Shown here in pieces: positions 51,953 to 61,055 of a DNA stretch of 64,000 nucleotides. The notes under the pieces were generated by a model that was given only the letters and a program-made list of their open reading frames with translations, had not been told where the DNA came from and did no database searches. The position numbers and the translations under genes were made by a program. Position 1 is the first letter of the stretch; each line of letters opens with the position of its first letter. The DNA is taken from positions 496,001-560,000 of the forward strand of contig NZ_FMTP01000001.1 in assembly GCF_900100155.1 (NCBI RefSeq), given 5' to 3'. This DNA is from Ancylobacter rudongensis. GTDB taxonomy: Bacteria; Pseudomonadota; Alphaproteobacteria; Rhizobiales; Xanthobacteraceae.

Positions 51953-53140
51953 TCAGGCAAACTGCCCGGCGACCCAGCCGGACGACCAGGCCCATTGGAA
52001 ATTATAGCCGCCGAGCCAGCCGGTGACATCGACCACCTCGCCGACGAAAAAGAGGCCCGGCACGGTGCGCGCCTCCAGCGTGCGCGAATCGAGGCCGGCG
52101 GTGTCGACGCCGCCGAGCGTCACCTCGGCGGTACGGTAGCCTTCCGAGCCGGTCGGCTTCAGCCGCCAGCCATTCACCGCCTCGTCGATCCGCCGCAGCG
52201 CCTTGTCGGAGAGGTCGGCGAGGTTGACCGCGCCGGCCTCGCGCTCGGCGATCAGCTGGGCGAGGCGCTTGGGCAGCAGCGTGGCCAGCGCGGTGGCGGG
52301 CGACTGCCGGCCATGGGCTGCGCGTGCCTCCCTCAGCCGGGCGAAGATATCCGCGCCGGGCGCCAGGCTTAGCGCGATCTCGTCGCCCTCGCGCCAATAG
52401 GAGGAAATCTGCAGGATCGCCGGCCCGGACAGGCCGCGATGGGTGAACAGCAGCCCTTCCTCGAACCGCGTCTTGCCATGGCTCACCCGCGCTTCCACCG
52501 CCACCCCGGCGAGCGGGGCGAGGCGTTCCAGCAGCGTGGGATCGAGGGTGAGTGGCACGAGGCCGGGCCGGGTGGGCTGCAGCGTCAGCCCGAAGCGCTC
52601 CGCCACCTCATAGCCGAAGCCGGTGGCGCCCATTTTCGGGATCGACTTGCCGCCCGAGGCGATGACCAGCGACGCGCAGGCGAAGGTGCCGGCGGCCGTC
52701 GCCACGGTGAAGCCATCGGCGGTACGCTCGATGCCCGTTATGGAGGTGGCAAGCCGCAGCTCGCCGCCGGCCTCGCGCAGCTCGTCGGTCAGCATGTCCA
52801 CCACCTGCCGGGCCGAACCGTCGCAGAACAGCTGGCCGAGCGTTTTCTCGTGCCAGGCGATGCCGCGCCGGTCGATGCGGGCGATGAAATCCTGCGCGCT
52901 GTAGCGCTTCAGCGCCGAGATGGCGAAGCCGGGATTGGCCGAGAGATAATGGCGCGGGGCGGCGTCGCGATTGGTGAAGTTGCAGCGGCCACCGCCTGAG
53001 ATGCGGATCTTCTCGCCCGGTGCGCGGGCATGGTCGAGCACCACCACCCGGCGCCCGCGCCGTCCGGCCTCGATGGCGCACATCAGCCCGGCCGCGCCGG
53101 CGCCGATCACCACCACATCGACGGGGGTGGGGCGGCTCAC
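51953..53140 (-). CDS. HI0933/YhiN family flavoprotein
   Basis: 395 residues. FAD-binding fold VVVIGAGAAGLMCAIEAGRR, then the family block KIRISGGGRCNFTN, CDGSARQVVDML, ASGGKSIPKMGATGFGY, FTHRGLSGPAILQISSYW, and the C-terminal GLFFVGEVVDVTGWLGGYNF. The biochemical role of the family is not settled. GTG 53140 overlaps the stop of the KamA-like gene (GTGA), so the two are co-translated. Confidence 0.9.
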   Translation of the reverse strand: MSRPTPVDVVVIGAGAAGLMCAIEAGRRGRRVVVLDHARAPGEKIRISGGGRCNFTNRDAAPRHYLSANPGFAISALKRYSAQDFIARIDRRGIAWHEKTLGQLFCDGSARQVVDMLTDELREAGGELRLATSITGIERTADGFTVATAAGTFACASLVIASGGKSIPKMGATGFGYEVAERFGLTLQPTRPGLVPLTLDPTLLERLAPLAGVAVEARVSHGKTRFEEGLLFTHRGLSGPAILQISSYWREGDEIALSLAPGADIFARLREARAAHGRQSPATALATLLPKRLAQLIAEREAGAVNLADLSDKALRRIDEAVNGWRLKPTGSEGYRTAEVTLGGVDTAGLDSRTLEARTVPGLFFVGEVVDVTGWLGGYNFQWAWSSGWVAGQFA

Positions 53141-54225
53141 ACGCCCTCTCCATAAGCGTGCACGCTGCCGCAATAATCGGTGACGCGCCAGCCCTCCGGT
53201 GCGGGCTCCAGATAGCCCGGCCCGATCGGCACCTTGCCGTGGCCGCCGGGGATGTCGAGCACATAGGTCGGCAAAGCGAGGCCGGAGACGCGCCCGCGCA
53301 ACGCCGCCATCAGCTCCTGCCCGCGGGTGATCGGCAGCCGGAAATGGGCGGTGCCGGGGGCGAGGTCGGGATGGTGGAGATAATAGGGCTTCACCCGGCA
53401 TTCCACGAGGGCGCGGAACAGTGCCGCCAGCGTCTCCGCCGCGTCATTGACGCCCGCCAGCAGCACGCTCTGGCCGACCAGCGCGATGCCGGCATCCGCC
53501 AGCCGGGCCAGCGCCGCGCGCGCCTCGGGGCCGAGTTCGCGGGCGTGGTTGGCGTGGACGGCGACATAGGTGGTCACGCCGGGCACCCGCAGCGCCGCCA
53601 CTAGCGCCGGCGTGACGCGCTCGGGCGCGGCGATGGGCACGCGGGTGTGGAAGCGCACGATCTTCACATGGGGAAGAGCGGCGAGCCGGGCCATGAGGTC
53701 GGCAAGGCGGCGCGGGGCGGCGATGAGCGGGTCGCCGCCGGTCAGCACCACCTCCCAGATTTCGGGACGGGCGGCGATATAGGCGAGGGCGGTCTCCAGC
53801 GCCTCCTCGGAAAGGCTGGTCTCCGCGCCCGGCCCGACCATTTCGCGGCGGAAGCAGAAGCGGCAATAGACGGCGCAGACCCCGACCAGCTTCAGCAGCA
53901 CCCGGTCGGGGTAGCGGTGGACGATGCCCGGCACCGGGCTGTGCGCGTCGTCGCCGATCGGGTCGCCGCGCTCTTCCGGCCGCGTCTCCAGCTCGCGCGG
54001 ATCGGGCACGAACTGGCGGGCGATCGGGTCGGCGGCGTCGGTCGGGTCGATCAGGCCGGCCAGCACCGGCGTCACCGCCACCGCGTAGCGCGCGGCGACC
54101 GCCTCCAGCGCCGGATCGGCGTGCGCCAGCCCGGCCTGTGCCAGCTCGTCGACGCGGCGCAGCGTCCGTCCCGGCAGCGAAGCGGGGGCGGGCGGGGCGA
54201 GGTGGGAGCGGGCAGTGGAGGTCAT
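53137..54225 (-). CDS. KamA-family radical SAM protein (lysine 2,3-aminomutase-like / EpmB-like)
   Basis: 362 residues. The radical SAM cluster motif CAVYCRFC gives Cys117, Cys121 and Cys124; GGDPL follows. The C-terminal PGGHGKVP has the Lys expected to hold PLP. This length and the lack of the long LAM C-terminus point to EpmB, which makes beta-lysine for elongation factor P, rather than catabolic lysine 2,3-aminomutase. No epmA or efp gene is in the window. It is coupled with the HI0933-type gene. Confidence 0.87.
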   Translation of the reverse strand: MTSTARSHLAPPAPASLPGRTLRRVDELAQAGLAHADPALEAVAARYAVAVTPVLAGLIDPTDAADPIARQFVPDPRELETRPEERGDPIGDDAHSPVPGIVHRYPDRVLLKLVGVCAVYCRFCFRREMVGPGAETSLSEEALETALAYIAARPEIWEVVLTGGDPLIAAPRRLADLMARLAALPHVKIVRFHTRVPIAAPERVTPALVAALRVPGVTTYVAVHANHARELGPEARAALARLADAGIALVGQSVLLAGVNDAAETLAALFRALVECRVKPYYLHHPDLAPGTAHFRLPITRGQELMAALRGRVSGLALPTYVLDIPGGHGKVPIGPGYLEPAPEGWRVTDYCGSVHAYGEGV

Positions 54226-54320
54226 GCGCGGTCTTGTGATCGTTTCCGCGCGCGCCGGCAAGGCGCAGCCGCGTTGCCGCGCTATAGTGCGGCGAATGGT
54301 CGAACGCGAAGGAGGAGCCG

Positions 54321-54644
54321 ATGCTCACGCGCGAGGAAGATGTGCTGCAGGCGGCGGCGAGCTGGCGGCAGGAGGGCAGGGGCGTGGCGCTGGCGACGGT
54401 AGTGGAGACCTGGGGCTCGGCGCCGCGTCCGGTGGGCAGCCATCTCGCGATCGATGAGGACGGCAATTTCCTCGGCTCGGTGTCGGGCGGCTGCGTCGAA
54501 GGCGCGGTGGTGGCGGAAGCCGCCGAGGTGATCGCCGATGGCAGCCCCCGGCTGCTGGAGTTCGGCGTCGCCAACGAGACCGCCTGGCAGGTCGGCTTGT
54601 CCTGTGGCGGGCGCATCGCCGTCTATGTCGAGAAGGTTTCCTGA
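54321..54644 (+). CDS. XdhC/CoxI-family N-terminal domain protein
   Basis: 107 residues forming the stand-alone XdhC_CoxI domain: ALATVVETWGSAPRPVGSHLAI, GSVSGGCVEGAVVAEA and LSCGGRIAVYVE. XdhC proteins bind the molybdenum cofactor and insert it, after sulfuration, into xanthine dehydrogenase-like enzymes. GGAGG is seven bases before ATG. The stop overlaps the next start (ATG in TGATG form); the Rossmann half of XdhC is encoded there. Confidence 0.92.
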   Translation: MLTREEDVLQAAASWRQEGRGVALATVVETWGSAPRPVGSHLAIDEDGNFLGSVSGGCVEGAVVAEAAEVIADGSPRLLEFGVANETAWQVGLSCGGRIAVYVEKVS

Positions 54645-55981
54645 TGGATCTGTCGCTGCTCAATGCGCTGAACAGCGAGCGCGCCGCGCGCCGCCCCATT
54701 GTCCTTGTCACCGATCTCGATAGCGGCGGGCAGCGGCTGGTCCGTGCCGCCGAGGTGGCGGGCGACACGCTGGCGGAGCCTCTGGCCGAGGCGCTGCGCA
54801 GTGGCCGCAGCGGACGGGTGGAGGTGGAGGGTTCGCGGCTGTTCCTCACCGTGCATCTGCCGTCGCCGCGCCTTGTCATAACTGGCGCGGTGCACATCTC
54901 GCAGGCGCTGGCACCGATGGCCAAGGCCGTCGGCTTCGAGGTGATCATCGTCGACCCGCGCACCGCCTTTGCCACGGAGGAGCGTTTCCCCGGTGTCGAG
55001 GTGCGGGCGCGGTGGCCGCAGGAGGCGCTGGCCGACCTGGCGCTCGATCCGTTCACGGCGGTGGCCGTGCTGGCGCATGACCCGAAGATCGACGACCCCG
55101 CGCTGGAAGCGGCGCTGGCGGCGGGGTGCTTTTATGTCGGCGCGCTCGGCTCGCGCAAATCCCATGCGGGGCGGGTGGCGCGGCTGGCGGAACGCGGCGT
55201 GCCGCGCGCGGCGCTGGAGCGTATCCGCGCGCCCATCGGCCTCGATATCGGCGCCGCCAACCCGGCCGAGATCGCCGTGTCCATTCTCGCCCAGATCGTC
55301 GGCGAGCTGCGCCGCCGTCCGGCCCGCCCGCCGGCGGCGCTGGTGCTGGCGGCCGGGCAGGGCACGCGCATGCCGCAGGCGCACAAGCTGACCGCGCCGC
55401 TCGGCGGGGTGCCGCTGGTGCGCCGGGTGGTGGAGACGGCGCTTGCCGCGCGGGCGCGGCCGGTGATCGTGGTGACGGGGCATGAGGGGGAGGCCGTGCG
55501 GGCGGCGCTGGCCGGGCTCGACGTCACCTTCGCGCACAATCCGGATTTCGCCCAGGGGCTGTCGACCTCGCTGAAGGCTGGCGTCGCCGCGCTGCCAAGG
55601 GAGGTGGAGCGGGTGGTGGTGATGCTGGCCGACATGCCCATGGTCGAGCCTTCGCTGGTCGACCGCCTCGCCGATGCGCTCGATCCCTCGCGCGGGCGGC
55701 TGGCGGCGGTGCCGGTGGCGGAGGGGCGCCACGGCAACCCGGTGGCGCTGGCCCGCGCCCTCTTCCCGGCGCTGAAGACGCTCGCCGGCGATGTCGGCGC
55801 CCGCCAGATCCTGGCGCAGAACCCCGATTTCGTGGTCGAGGTGCCGGTGGAAGGCGAGGGCGCCTTTCTCGATATCGACACCCGCGAGGATCTGGAGGCG
55901 CTGGAAATTCACGCCATCGCCGCCGCCTCGGATATCGATGCGGATGCAGCGCTGGAGGCGATGAAGGCGGAAGACGCCTGA
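54644..55981 (+). CDS. XdhC Rossmann domain fused to MocA-type nucleotidyltransferase
   Basis: 445 residues in two parts. Residues 1-230 are the second XdhC half: RLVITGAVHISQALAPMA, VIIVDPRTAFATEERFP, YVGALGSRKSHAGR and GLDIGAANPAEIAVSI. Residues 235-430 are a GT-A nucleotidyltransferase: ALVLAAGQGTRMPQAHKL, VVMLADMPMVEPSLVD and FLDIDTREDLEAL, as in MocA, which makes molybdopterin cytosine dinucleotide. The fusion joins cofactor synthesis with delivery. No molybdenum hydroxylase gene is in the window, so the target enzyme is encoded elsewhere. Confidence 0.9.
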   Translation: MDLSLLNALNSERAARRPIVLVTDLDSGGQRLVRAAEVAGDTLAEPLAEALRSGRSGRVEVEGSRLFLTVHLPSPRLVITGAVHISQALAPMAKAVGFEVIIVDPRTAFATEERFPGVEVRARWPQEALADLALDPFTAVAVLAHDPKIDDPALEAALAAGCFYVGALGSRKSHAGRVARLAERGVPRAALERIRAPIGLDIGAANPAEIAVSILAQIVGELRRRPARPPAALVLAAGQGTRMPQAHKLTAPLGGVPLVRRVVETALAARARPVIVVTGHEGEAVRAALAGLDVTFAHNPDFAQGLSTSLKAGVAALPREVERVVVMLADMPMVEPSLVDRLADALDPSRGRLAAVPVAEGRHGNPVALARALFPALKTLAGDVGARQILAQNPDFVVEVPVEGEGAFLDIDTREDLEALEIHAIAAASDIDADAALEAMKAEDA

Positions 55982-55999
55982 ACCGGCGCGGCGCGCGGG

Positions 56000-56740
56000 T
56001 CAGAACGGCATGTAAAGGGACAGCGTGCCATAGGGACTGTCGTCGCTGTCGCTGCTCCAGCGCCAGCCGGTGGCGGCGCGCAGCTCCCAGCCTTCCAGCG
56101 GGCAGGCGATGAACAGGCCGAGACGGGCGCTCTCGTCCAGCCAGTCGGTGGTGACGCCGGTCTCCATGCCGACATTCAGCCAGCGGATGGCCTGCCAGCC
56201 GGCGGTGGCGCGGCCGTTCACGGTGCCGTCCGCGGTCGAGGCGCTGATGGCGGCGGTGAGCGTCCAGCGCTCATCCAGGCGGTAGAACCATTCGGCGACG
56301 ATCTTCGCCCCGAACTGCGTGCCCTGGTCGCGGTTGCCGGGGTCGGGATCATCGAGCCGGTTGTCGACCACATTCACCCCGCCATAGAGGGCGAGAGCAT
56401 GGGCGCCGCGCAGGAACTGCCAGCCTATCAGCACCTCGCCATCCGTCTTGTTGCCGGTGTTCCAGCCCCCCGGCACGGCCTGCGTGCGGTACTGGTAGCG
56501 CCCGCCGCCGGTCTGGGTGCGCAGCCGCAGCCCCTCCTGGTCCATCGGCGCGAACGGGGCCCACGCCATGCCGCCCCAGCCATAGCCATTGTCCCGCGCG
56601 ATATCGAGGCCGGTGTAGAAATAGAGCCGCCGACGCAGGGCCGCCTCCGCACTCTCCTCGGCTGCCGCGCAGGACATTGGGCACGCGGCGGACAAGGCCG
56701 CGAGGAGGGGCGCGAGGGTTCGCGCCGGCGAAGAAAACAT
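56000..56740 (-). CDS. bcsS: cellulose biosynthesis protein BcsS
   Basis: 246 residues: a signal peptide with two Cys near its end (ALSAACPMSCAAA), then an outer-membrane beta-barrel-like protein with the BcsS block LYFYTGLDIARDNGYGWGGM, GGGRYQYRT and GWQFLRGAHALALYGG, ending in aromatic Phe (SLYMPF). BcsS is found with cellulose synthase in alphaproteobacteria, but no bcsA or bcsB is present here. ATG 56740 or GTG 56752 may be the start; neither has a clear ribosome site. Confidence 0.8.
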   Translation of the reverse strand: MFSSPARTLAPLLAALSAACPMSCAAAEESAEAALRRRLYFYTGLDIARDNGYGWGGMAWAPFAPMDQEGLRLRTQTGGGRYQYRTQAVPGGWNTGNKTDGEVLIGWQFLRGAHALALYGGVNVVDNRLDDPDPGNRDQGTQFGAKIVAEWFYRLDERWTLTAAISASTADGTVNGRATAGWQAIRWLNVGMETGVTTDWLDESARLGLFIACPLEGWELRAATGWRWSSDSDDSPYGTLSLYMPF

Positions 56741-56886
56741 CGCCGCGCTCACGGTTGCAGATGGTCAGGAATTACCCCTCATCCGAGCACCGTATCGGAA
56801 CACCCTCAATCAACCGTGGGGCGAATTCATCCACCGATACACGCCCTGGCATGGCGCATTTTGTCGCAGGGGCTGGGCGAGCGGGC

Positions 56887-57345
56887 TCAGACCGGCGGCG
56901 CCATCAGGTGCTCGACATTTAGGCCGACCCGCTCGCAGATGAGATCGGCCACCATCTGCCGGTGGCAATGCTCGGGATGGCGCTCGAAGCAGAGCACGCA
57001 GACCCGCCGGCCCGCTTTCACCAGCGCCGTGAGTTCGTCGAGCTGTTCCTGCGCGGTGGGGGTGGCGAGGTGGGCGTCGTAGATGCGCCGCAGCTCGTCA
57101 TAATGGCCGCTGCGCGCCGCCTGCCGGCCTTCCGCCGGCGTGCCAAGGCCGCGCAGATGCAGATAGCCGATGCCGCGCGCGCTCACCCCGGCGGCGAGGT
57201 GGCTCTTGGAAAAGCCGGCGCGGCGCGAGGCGGCGACGGCGCGCACATCGACCAGAAGATCGACCCCGGCCCCGCTCAGCGTGTCGAGCACGGCGGCGGA
57301 GGAGACCTGTTCATAGCCGATGGTGAAGAAGGGCGGGGGCGACAT
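56887..57345 (-). CDS. DUF488 family protein
   Basis: 152 residues: FFTIGYEQVSSAAVLDTL, VDVRAVAASRRAGFSKSHL, GIGYLHLRGLGTP and the signature CVLCFERHPEHCHRQMVA with paired Cys and His that may bind metal. DUF488 proteins are widely conserved and of unknown biochemical role, sometimes called uroporphyrin-III methyltransferase-like in old annotations without proof. Divergent from the HerA-like ATPase gene. Confidence 0.9.
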   Translation of the reverse strand: MSPPPFFTIGYEQVSSAAVLDTLSGAGVDLLVDVRAVAASRRAGFSKSHLAAGVSARGIGYLHLRGLGTPAEGRQAARSGHYDELRRIYDAHLATPTAQEQLDELTALVKAGRRVCVLCFERHPEHCHRQMVADLICERVGLNVEHLMAPPV

Positions 57346-57552
57346 GGAGGGAAGATGACCCTAAGGACGGGGCTTGTCGAGCCGGGCCGAATCTGTGGAG
57401 TTCTTGCGCGCGCTCGGCGCGGGTCCTTGTCGCGTGCTAAAGGCAGGGCCGGGCGAGCCCTTCCGGCCGGATCCATCGGCCGAGGGACCGGATAGCGAAG
57501 CGTGCGGCCTTCACCTCGCGGGGTGAAACGTTCCAGGGATGCGTCATCGCAG

Positions 57553-59028
57553 ATGAAGATCGGTATCGAGCTCGGAAGCAGCAACGCCGGACAGCCGGTT
57601 CGGCTCGATCTGGAAGAGCTCCTGTCCACGCGCCTGCTGGTGCAGGGCAATTCCGGCTCGGGAAAATCGCATCTGCTGCGCCGCCTGCTCGAACAGAGCG
57701 CCGGCCATGTGCAGCAGGCGATCATCGATCCGGAAGGCGACTTTGTCGGGCTGGCCGAGCGCTTTGGCCATGTGGTGATCGACGCCGAGCGCACCGCCGG
57801 CGAAATCCAGCGCATCGCTGCCCGCATCCGCAAGCACCGGGCCTCGGTGGTGTTCAACCTCGAAGGGCTGGACGCCGACGCGCAGATGCGCTCGGCCGCT
57901 GCCTTCCTCAACGGCCTGTTCGACGCCGACCGCGAATACTGGTTCCCGATGCTGGTCGTGGTCGACGAGGCGCAGCTCTTCGCGCCCTCCGGCGGCGGCG
58001 AGATTTCCGACGAGGCGCGGCGCATCTCGCTTTCGGCGATGACCAATCTGATGTGCCGTGGCCGCAAGCGCGGACTCGCCGGCGTCATCGCCACCCAGCG
58101 CCTCGCCAAGCTGGCCAAGAACGTGGCGGCGGAGGCGTCCAACTTCCTGATGGGCCGCACCTTCCTCGACATCGACATGGCCCGCGCCGCCGATCTGCTC
58201 GGCATGGACAAGCGGCAGGCGGAGAGTTTTCGCGACCTCAACACCGGCTCCTTCGTGGCGCTCGGCCCGGCGCTGTCGCGTCGCCCGCTGCCGGTGAAGA
58301 TCGGCCATGTCGAGACCGCCAGCCGCAACGGGCGGCCCGCGCTGCTGCCGCCGCCTGAGATCGCCATGGCGGATCTGCAGGACCTGATCTTCGACGATCT
58401 CGGCACCGAGCCGCTGCCGGCCCCGCCGCCGCGCGCCGAGCCGCGTGCCACCGACGCCATTCTGGAGACGCTGGAGGACGCGCCGGCGCCCGAGCCGGTG
58501 CCGGTGGATCCCGAGGCCGCGGCGGCGTTCGAGGCCGAACGCGAGGCGCTGGTCGAGGAGATCGTGCGCCAGTTCGTGTCCGATCCGGAAGCGCCGTTCC
58601 GCTCCGCCGCGGCGCTCTATCCCGATTTCCTCGTGCATTGCCGGGTACGGCGGGTCGGCTCGAAAGTGCCTGATCTCGCCGCCTTCACCCGCCGGCTGGC
58701 CATTGCCCGGGCCGGGCTGGATTCCCGCCCCGGCGACGAGGGCTGGGCGCGGGCGATAGAGCAGGCGACCGGGCTGCCGGAGGAAATGCAGGGCGTGTTT
58801 CTGCTGCTGGCGCGCGCCGGCATGGAGGGCGCGCCGTCGCCCGCCGACGAGGCGCTGGCGCGGGCCTATGGCAGCCGCTCGCCCTCGCGCGGGCGCTGGC
58901 TGCTGACCTATATGGAAGAGCGCGGGCACCTGGTGTGCGAGGCGGATTTCCGCGGCCGGCGGGTGGTGCGCTTCCCCGCCCTCGGCTGGAAGACCGCGCC
59001 GGGCGACCCCAAGGCGCTCAACGCCTGA
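57553..59028 (+). CDS. HerA-like (DUF87) ATPase
   Basis: 491 residues. Walker A QGNSGSGKSH at 31-40, with IIDPEGDFVGLAERFG after it; Walker B VVVDEAQLF followed by the sensor block CRGRKRGLAGVIATQRLAKL. The region after 280 has a Pro/Glu-rich linker and a helical C-terminal domain of unknown class. ATG 57553 (M-K-I-G-I-E-L) is preferred to GTG/ATG codons upstream. HerA-type hexamers pump DNA and are partnered with NurA, or with nucleases in some defence systems; here no NurA, SIR2, DUF4297 or nuclease gene is adjacent, so a housekeeping role is more likely. Confidence 0.85.
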   Translation: MKIGIELGSSNAGQPVRLDLEELLSTRLLVQGNSGSGKSHLLRRLLEQSAGHVQQAIIDPEGDFVGLAERFGHVVIDAERTAGEIQRIAARIRKHRASVVFNLEGLDADAQMRSAAAFLNGLFDADREYWFPMLVVVDEAQLFAPSGGGEISDEARRISLSAMTNLMCRGRKRGLAGVIATQRLAKLAKNVAAEASNFLMGRTFLDIDMARAADLLGMDKRQAESFRDLNTGSFVALGPALSRRPLPVKIGHVETASRNGRPALLPPPEIAMADLQDLIFDDLGTEPLPAPPPRAEPRATDAILETLEDAPAPEPVPVDPEAAAAFEAEREALVEEIVRQFVSDPEAPFRSAAALYPDFLVHCRVRRVGSKVPDLAAFTRRLAIARAGLDSRPGDEGWARAIEQATGLPEEMQGVFLLLARAGMEGAPSPADEALARAYGSRSPSRGRWLLTYMEERGHLVCEADFRGRRVVRFPALGWKTAPGDPKALNA

Positions 59029-59051
59029 GGCGTCCTCGCCGCCGCACATGA

Positions 59052-59078
59052 AAACGGGCCCCGTCGGGGCCCGTTTCC
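59052..59078. terminator. bidirectional terminator
   Basis: AAACGGGCCCC (59052-59062) and GGGGCCCGTTT (59066-59076) around GTC, with short A and T tracts. It separates the HerA-like gene from the convergent TRAP operon. Confidence 0.88.
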
Positions 59079-59097
59079 GTTTGGCGTGGCGCGGAAT

Positions 59098-60426
59098 TCA
59101 GCCGCCATAGAGATAGTTCGGCAGCCACAGCGCGAAGTTCGGGAAGGTGTAGAGCAGGATCATCGCGAAGACGACGATGAAGATGAACGGCATCACGCCG
59201 GAGAAGATTTCCTCGATCGTCACATGCTTGGGCGCCACGCCTTTCAGATAGAAGGGCGCCATGGCGACCGGCGGGGAGAGGAACGAGGTCTGCAGGTTCA
59301 GCGCCACCAGCACGCCGAAGAAGATCGGATCGATGCCGAAATGGTCGAGCAGCGGCAGGAAGATGGGAAGGAAGATCACGATGATCTCCGTCCATTCCAG
59401 CGGCCACCCCAGCACGAAGATGATGATCTGGGTGAGGATCAGGAAGCCGATCGGCCCGATGTCCAGCCCCATGATGAACTCTTCGACCACGCGCTGGCCG
59501 CCGAGCAGCGCGAACACGGCCGAGAACACCGCCGAGCCGACGAACAGCCAGCACACCATCGCCGAGGCGCGGGCGGTGAGGAACACCGAATCCTTCAGCT
59601 TCTCGATGCTGAAGGTGCGGTAGGCCAGCGCCAGCAGGATGGCGCCGGCGGCGCCGATGGCGGCGGCTTCCGACGGGGTGGCGAGGCCGAGGATGATGCA
59701 GCCGAGCACCGAGACGATCAGGGCGACCAGCGGGAAGAAGGAGGTCAGCAGCGCCCAGATAATGGTGAGCGCGGGAACGTTGCGCTCCGACGCCGGCAGC
59801 TTCGGCGCCAGCGATGGGTTGAGCATCGCGCGGATGATCACATAGGCGATGTACATGCCGGCCAGCGCGACGCCGGGAAAGAACGCGGCGGCATAGAGCT
59901 TGACCACCGAGACGCCGGCGGTGGCGCCATAGAGGATGAGCATGACGCTGGGCGGGATGAGGATGCCGAGACAGCCGCCGGCGCACACGACGCCAGCGGA
60001 GATCTTGGTGTCGTAGCCCGCCCGCAGCATGGCCGGGAAGGCCAGCAGGCCCATCAGCGTCACCACGGCGCCGACAATGCCGGTGGCGGTGGCGAACAGG
60101 GCGCAGGTGATGAGGGTGGCCACCGCCAGCGAGCCGGGAACCCAGCCGGCAGCGAGCTGGATGGCGCGGAACAGCCGGTCGAGAATGTTCGCCCGTTCGA
60201 TCACATAGCCCATGAACAGGAACAGCGGGATCGAGATCAGCACGTCGTTCGCCATCACCGAATAGGTGCGCTGGACGAAGAGCTGGAAGATGCCGTCGCC
60301 GATCGAGAGGTAGCCGAAGGCCACGCCCAGCGCCATCAGGGTGAAGGCGATGGGGAAGCCGAGCATCAGCAGGATCAGGAAGACGACCAGCATCAGGATG
60401 CCGAGCGCGGGATCGGAAAGAAACAT
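59098..60426 (-). CDS. dctM: TRAP transporter large permease (DctM)
   Basis: 442 residues, about twelve transmembrane helices; DVLISIPLFLFMGYVIERANI, AGGCLGILIPPSVMLILYGA and the C-terminal EIFSGVMPFIFIVV are DctM-type. ATG 60426 shares one base with the dctQ stop (TGATG); GTG 60429 is the alternative. With DctQ it moves an organic acid using the sodium gradient. Confidence 0.93.
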   Translation of the reverse strand: MFLSDPALGILMLVVFLILLMLGFPIAFTLMALGVAFGYLSIGDGIFQLFVQRTYSVMANDVLISIPLFLFMGYVIERANILDRLFRAIQLAAGWVPGSLAVATLITCALFATATGIVGAVVTLMGLLAFPAMLRAGYDTKISAGVVCAGGCLGILIPPSVMLILYGATAGVSVVKLYAAAFFPGVALAGMYIAYVIIRAMLNPSLAPKLPASERNVPALTIIWALLTSFFPLVALIVSVLGCIILGLATPSEAAAIGAAGAILLALAYRTFSIEKLKDSVFLTARASAMVCWLFVGSAVFSAVFALLGGQRVVEEFIMGLDIGPIGFLILTQIIIFVLGWPLEWTEIIVIFLPIFLPLLDHFGIDPIFFGVLVALNLQTSFLSPPVAMAPFYLKGVAPKHVTIEEIFSGVMPFIFIVVFAMILLYTFPNFALWLPNYLYGG

Positions 60427-61055
60427 CACAGGGACCCCCGCGTGGTGGATTCGCGCTCAATGGCGTTGAGCCGGGCCTCTTCCTCGGCAGCCCTGGCGGC
60501 GGCCTCGTCGAGAATGACCTTCTCCAGTTCTTCAACGTCATGCAGGCGTTGCGGCCAGTCGCCGTCGCGCAGACACATCCAGCAGCGCACCACCTCGACC
60601 ATGCCCTGCAGCAGCATCATCACGCCCGTGATCGGGATCAGCGCCTTGAACGGCCAGATCACCGGCCCGTCCGGGCTGAAGGAGGAGTGCTCGTTCAGCA
60701 GGTAGGACAGGTAGAAATAGCCCCAGCCGGAATAGATCAGCGCCAGGATGCCCGGGAAATAGAACAGGAAGTAGAGAACCAGGTCGGTTTTCGCCTGGGT
60801 GCGCGGATGCCACTTCCGGTACAGGAAGTCCGCCCGCACATGGCCGTTGCGCGACAGCGTGTAGGCGCCCGCCATCATGAACAGCGCGCCATAGAGCATC
60901 AGGCTGACATCATAGGCCCAGGTGGTGGGGTCCCGCAGCACATAGCGGCAGAACACTTCGTAGCAGATGGCCGCCATCAGGATGACGATGCACCAGGCGA
61001 AAATCTTGCCGATGAGGCCGTTCAGCCGGTCGACGCCGAGTAGGATGGATTGCAT
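60426..61055 (-). CDS. dctQ: TRAP transporter small permease (DctQ)
   Basis: 209 residues with four transmembrane helices: FAWCIVILMAAICYEVFCRYVL, DVSLMLYGALFMMAGAYTL, KTDLVLYFLFYFPGILALIY and a charged 45-residue C-terminal tail rich in Glu/Ala. The start ATG 61055 gives the standard beginning; the 63 upstream codons are low-complexity and rejected. It precedes dctM. Confidence 0.9.
   Translation of the reverse strand: MQSILLGVDRLNGLIGKIFAWCIVILMAAICYEVFCRYVLRDPTTWAYDVSLMLYGALFMMAGAYTLSRNGHVRADFLYRKWHPRTQAKTDLVLYFLFYFPGILALIYSGWGYFYLSYLLNEHSSFSPDGPVIWPFKALIPITGVMMLLQGMVEVVRCWMCLRDGDWPQRLHDVEELEKVILDEAAARAAEEEARLNAIERESTTRGSL

Noticed and set aside
57553-59028. HerA-based antiphage defence system
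   Set aside because: None of the known partners (SIR2, DUF4297, NurA-like nuclease) is adjacent and base composition is that of the core genome.
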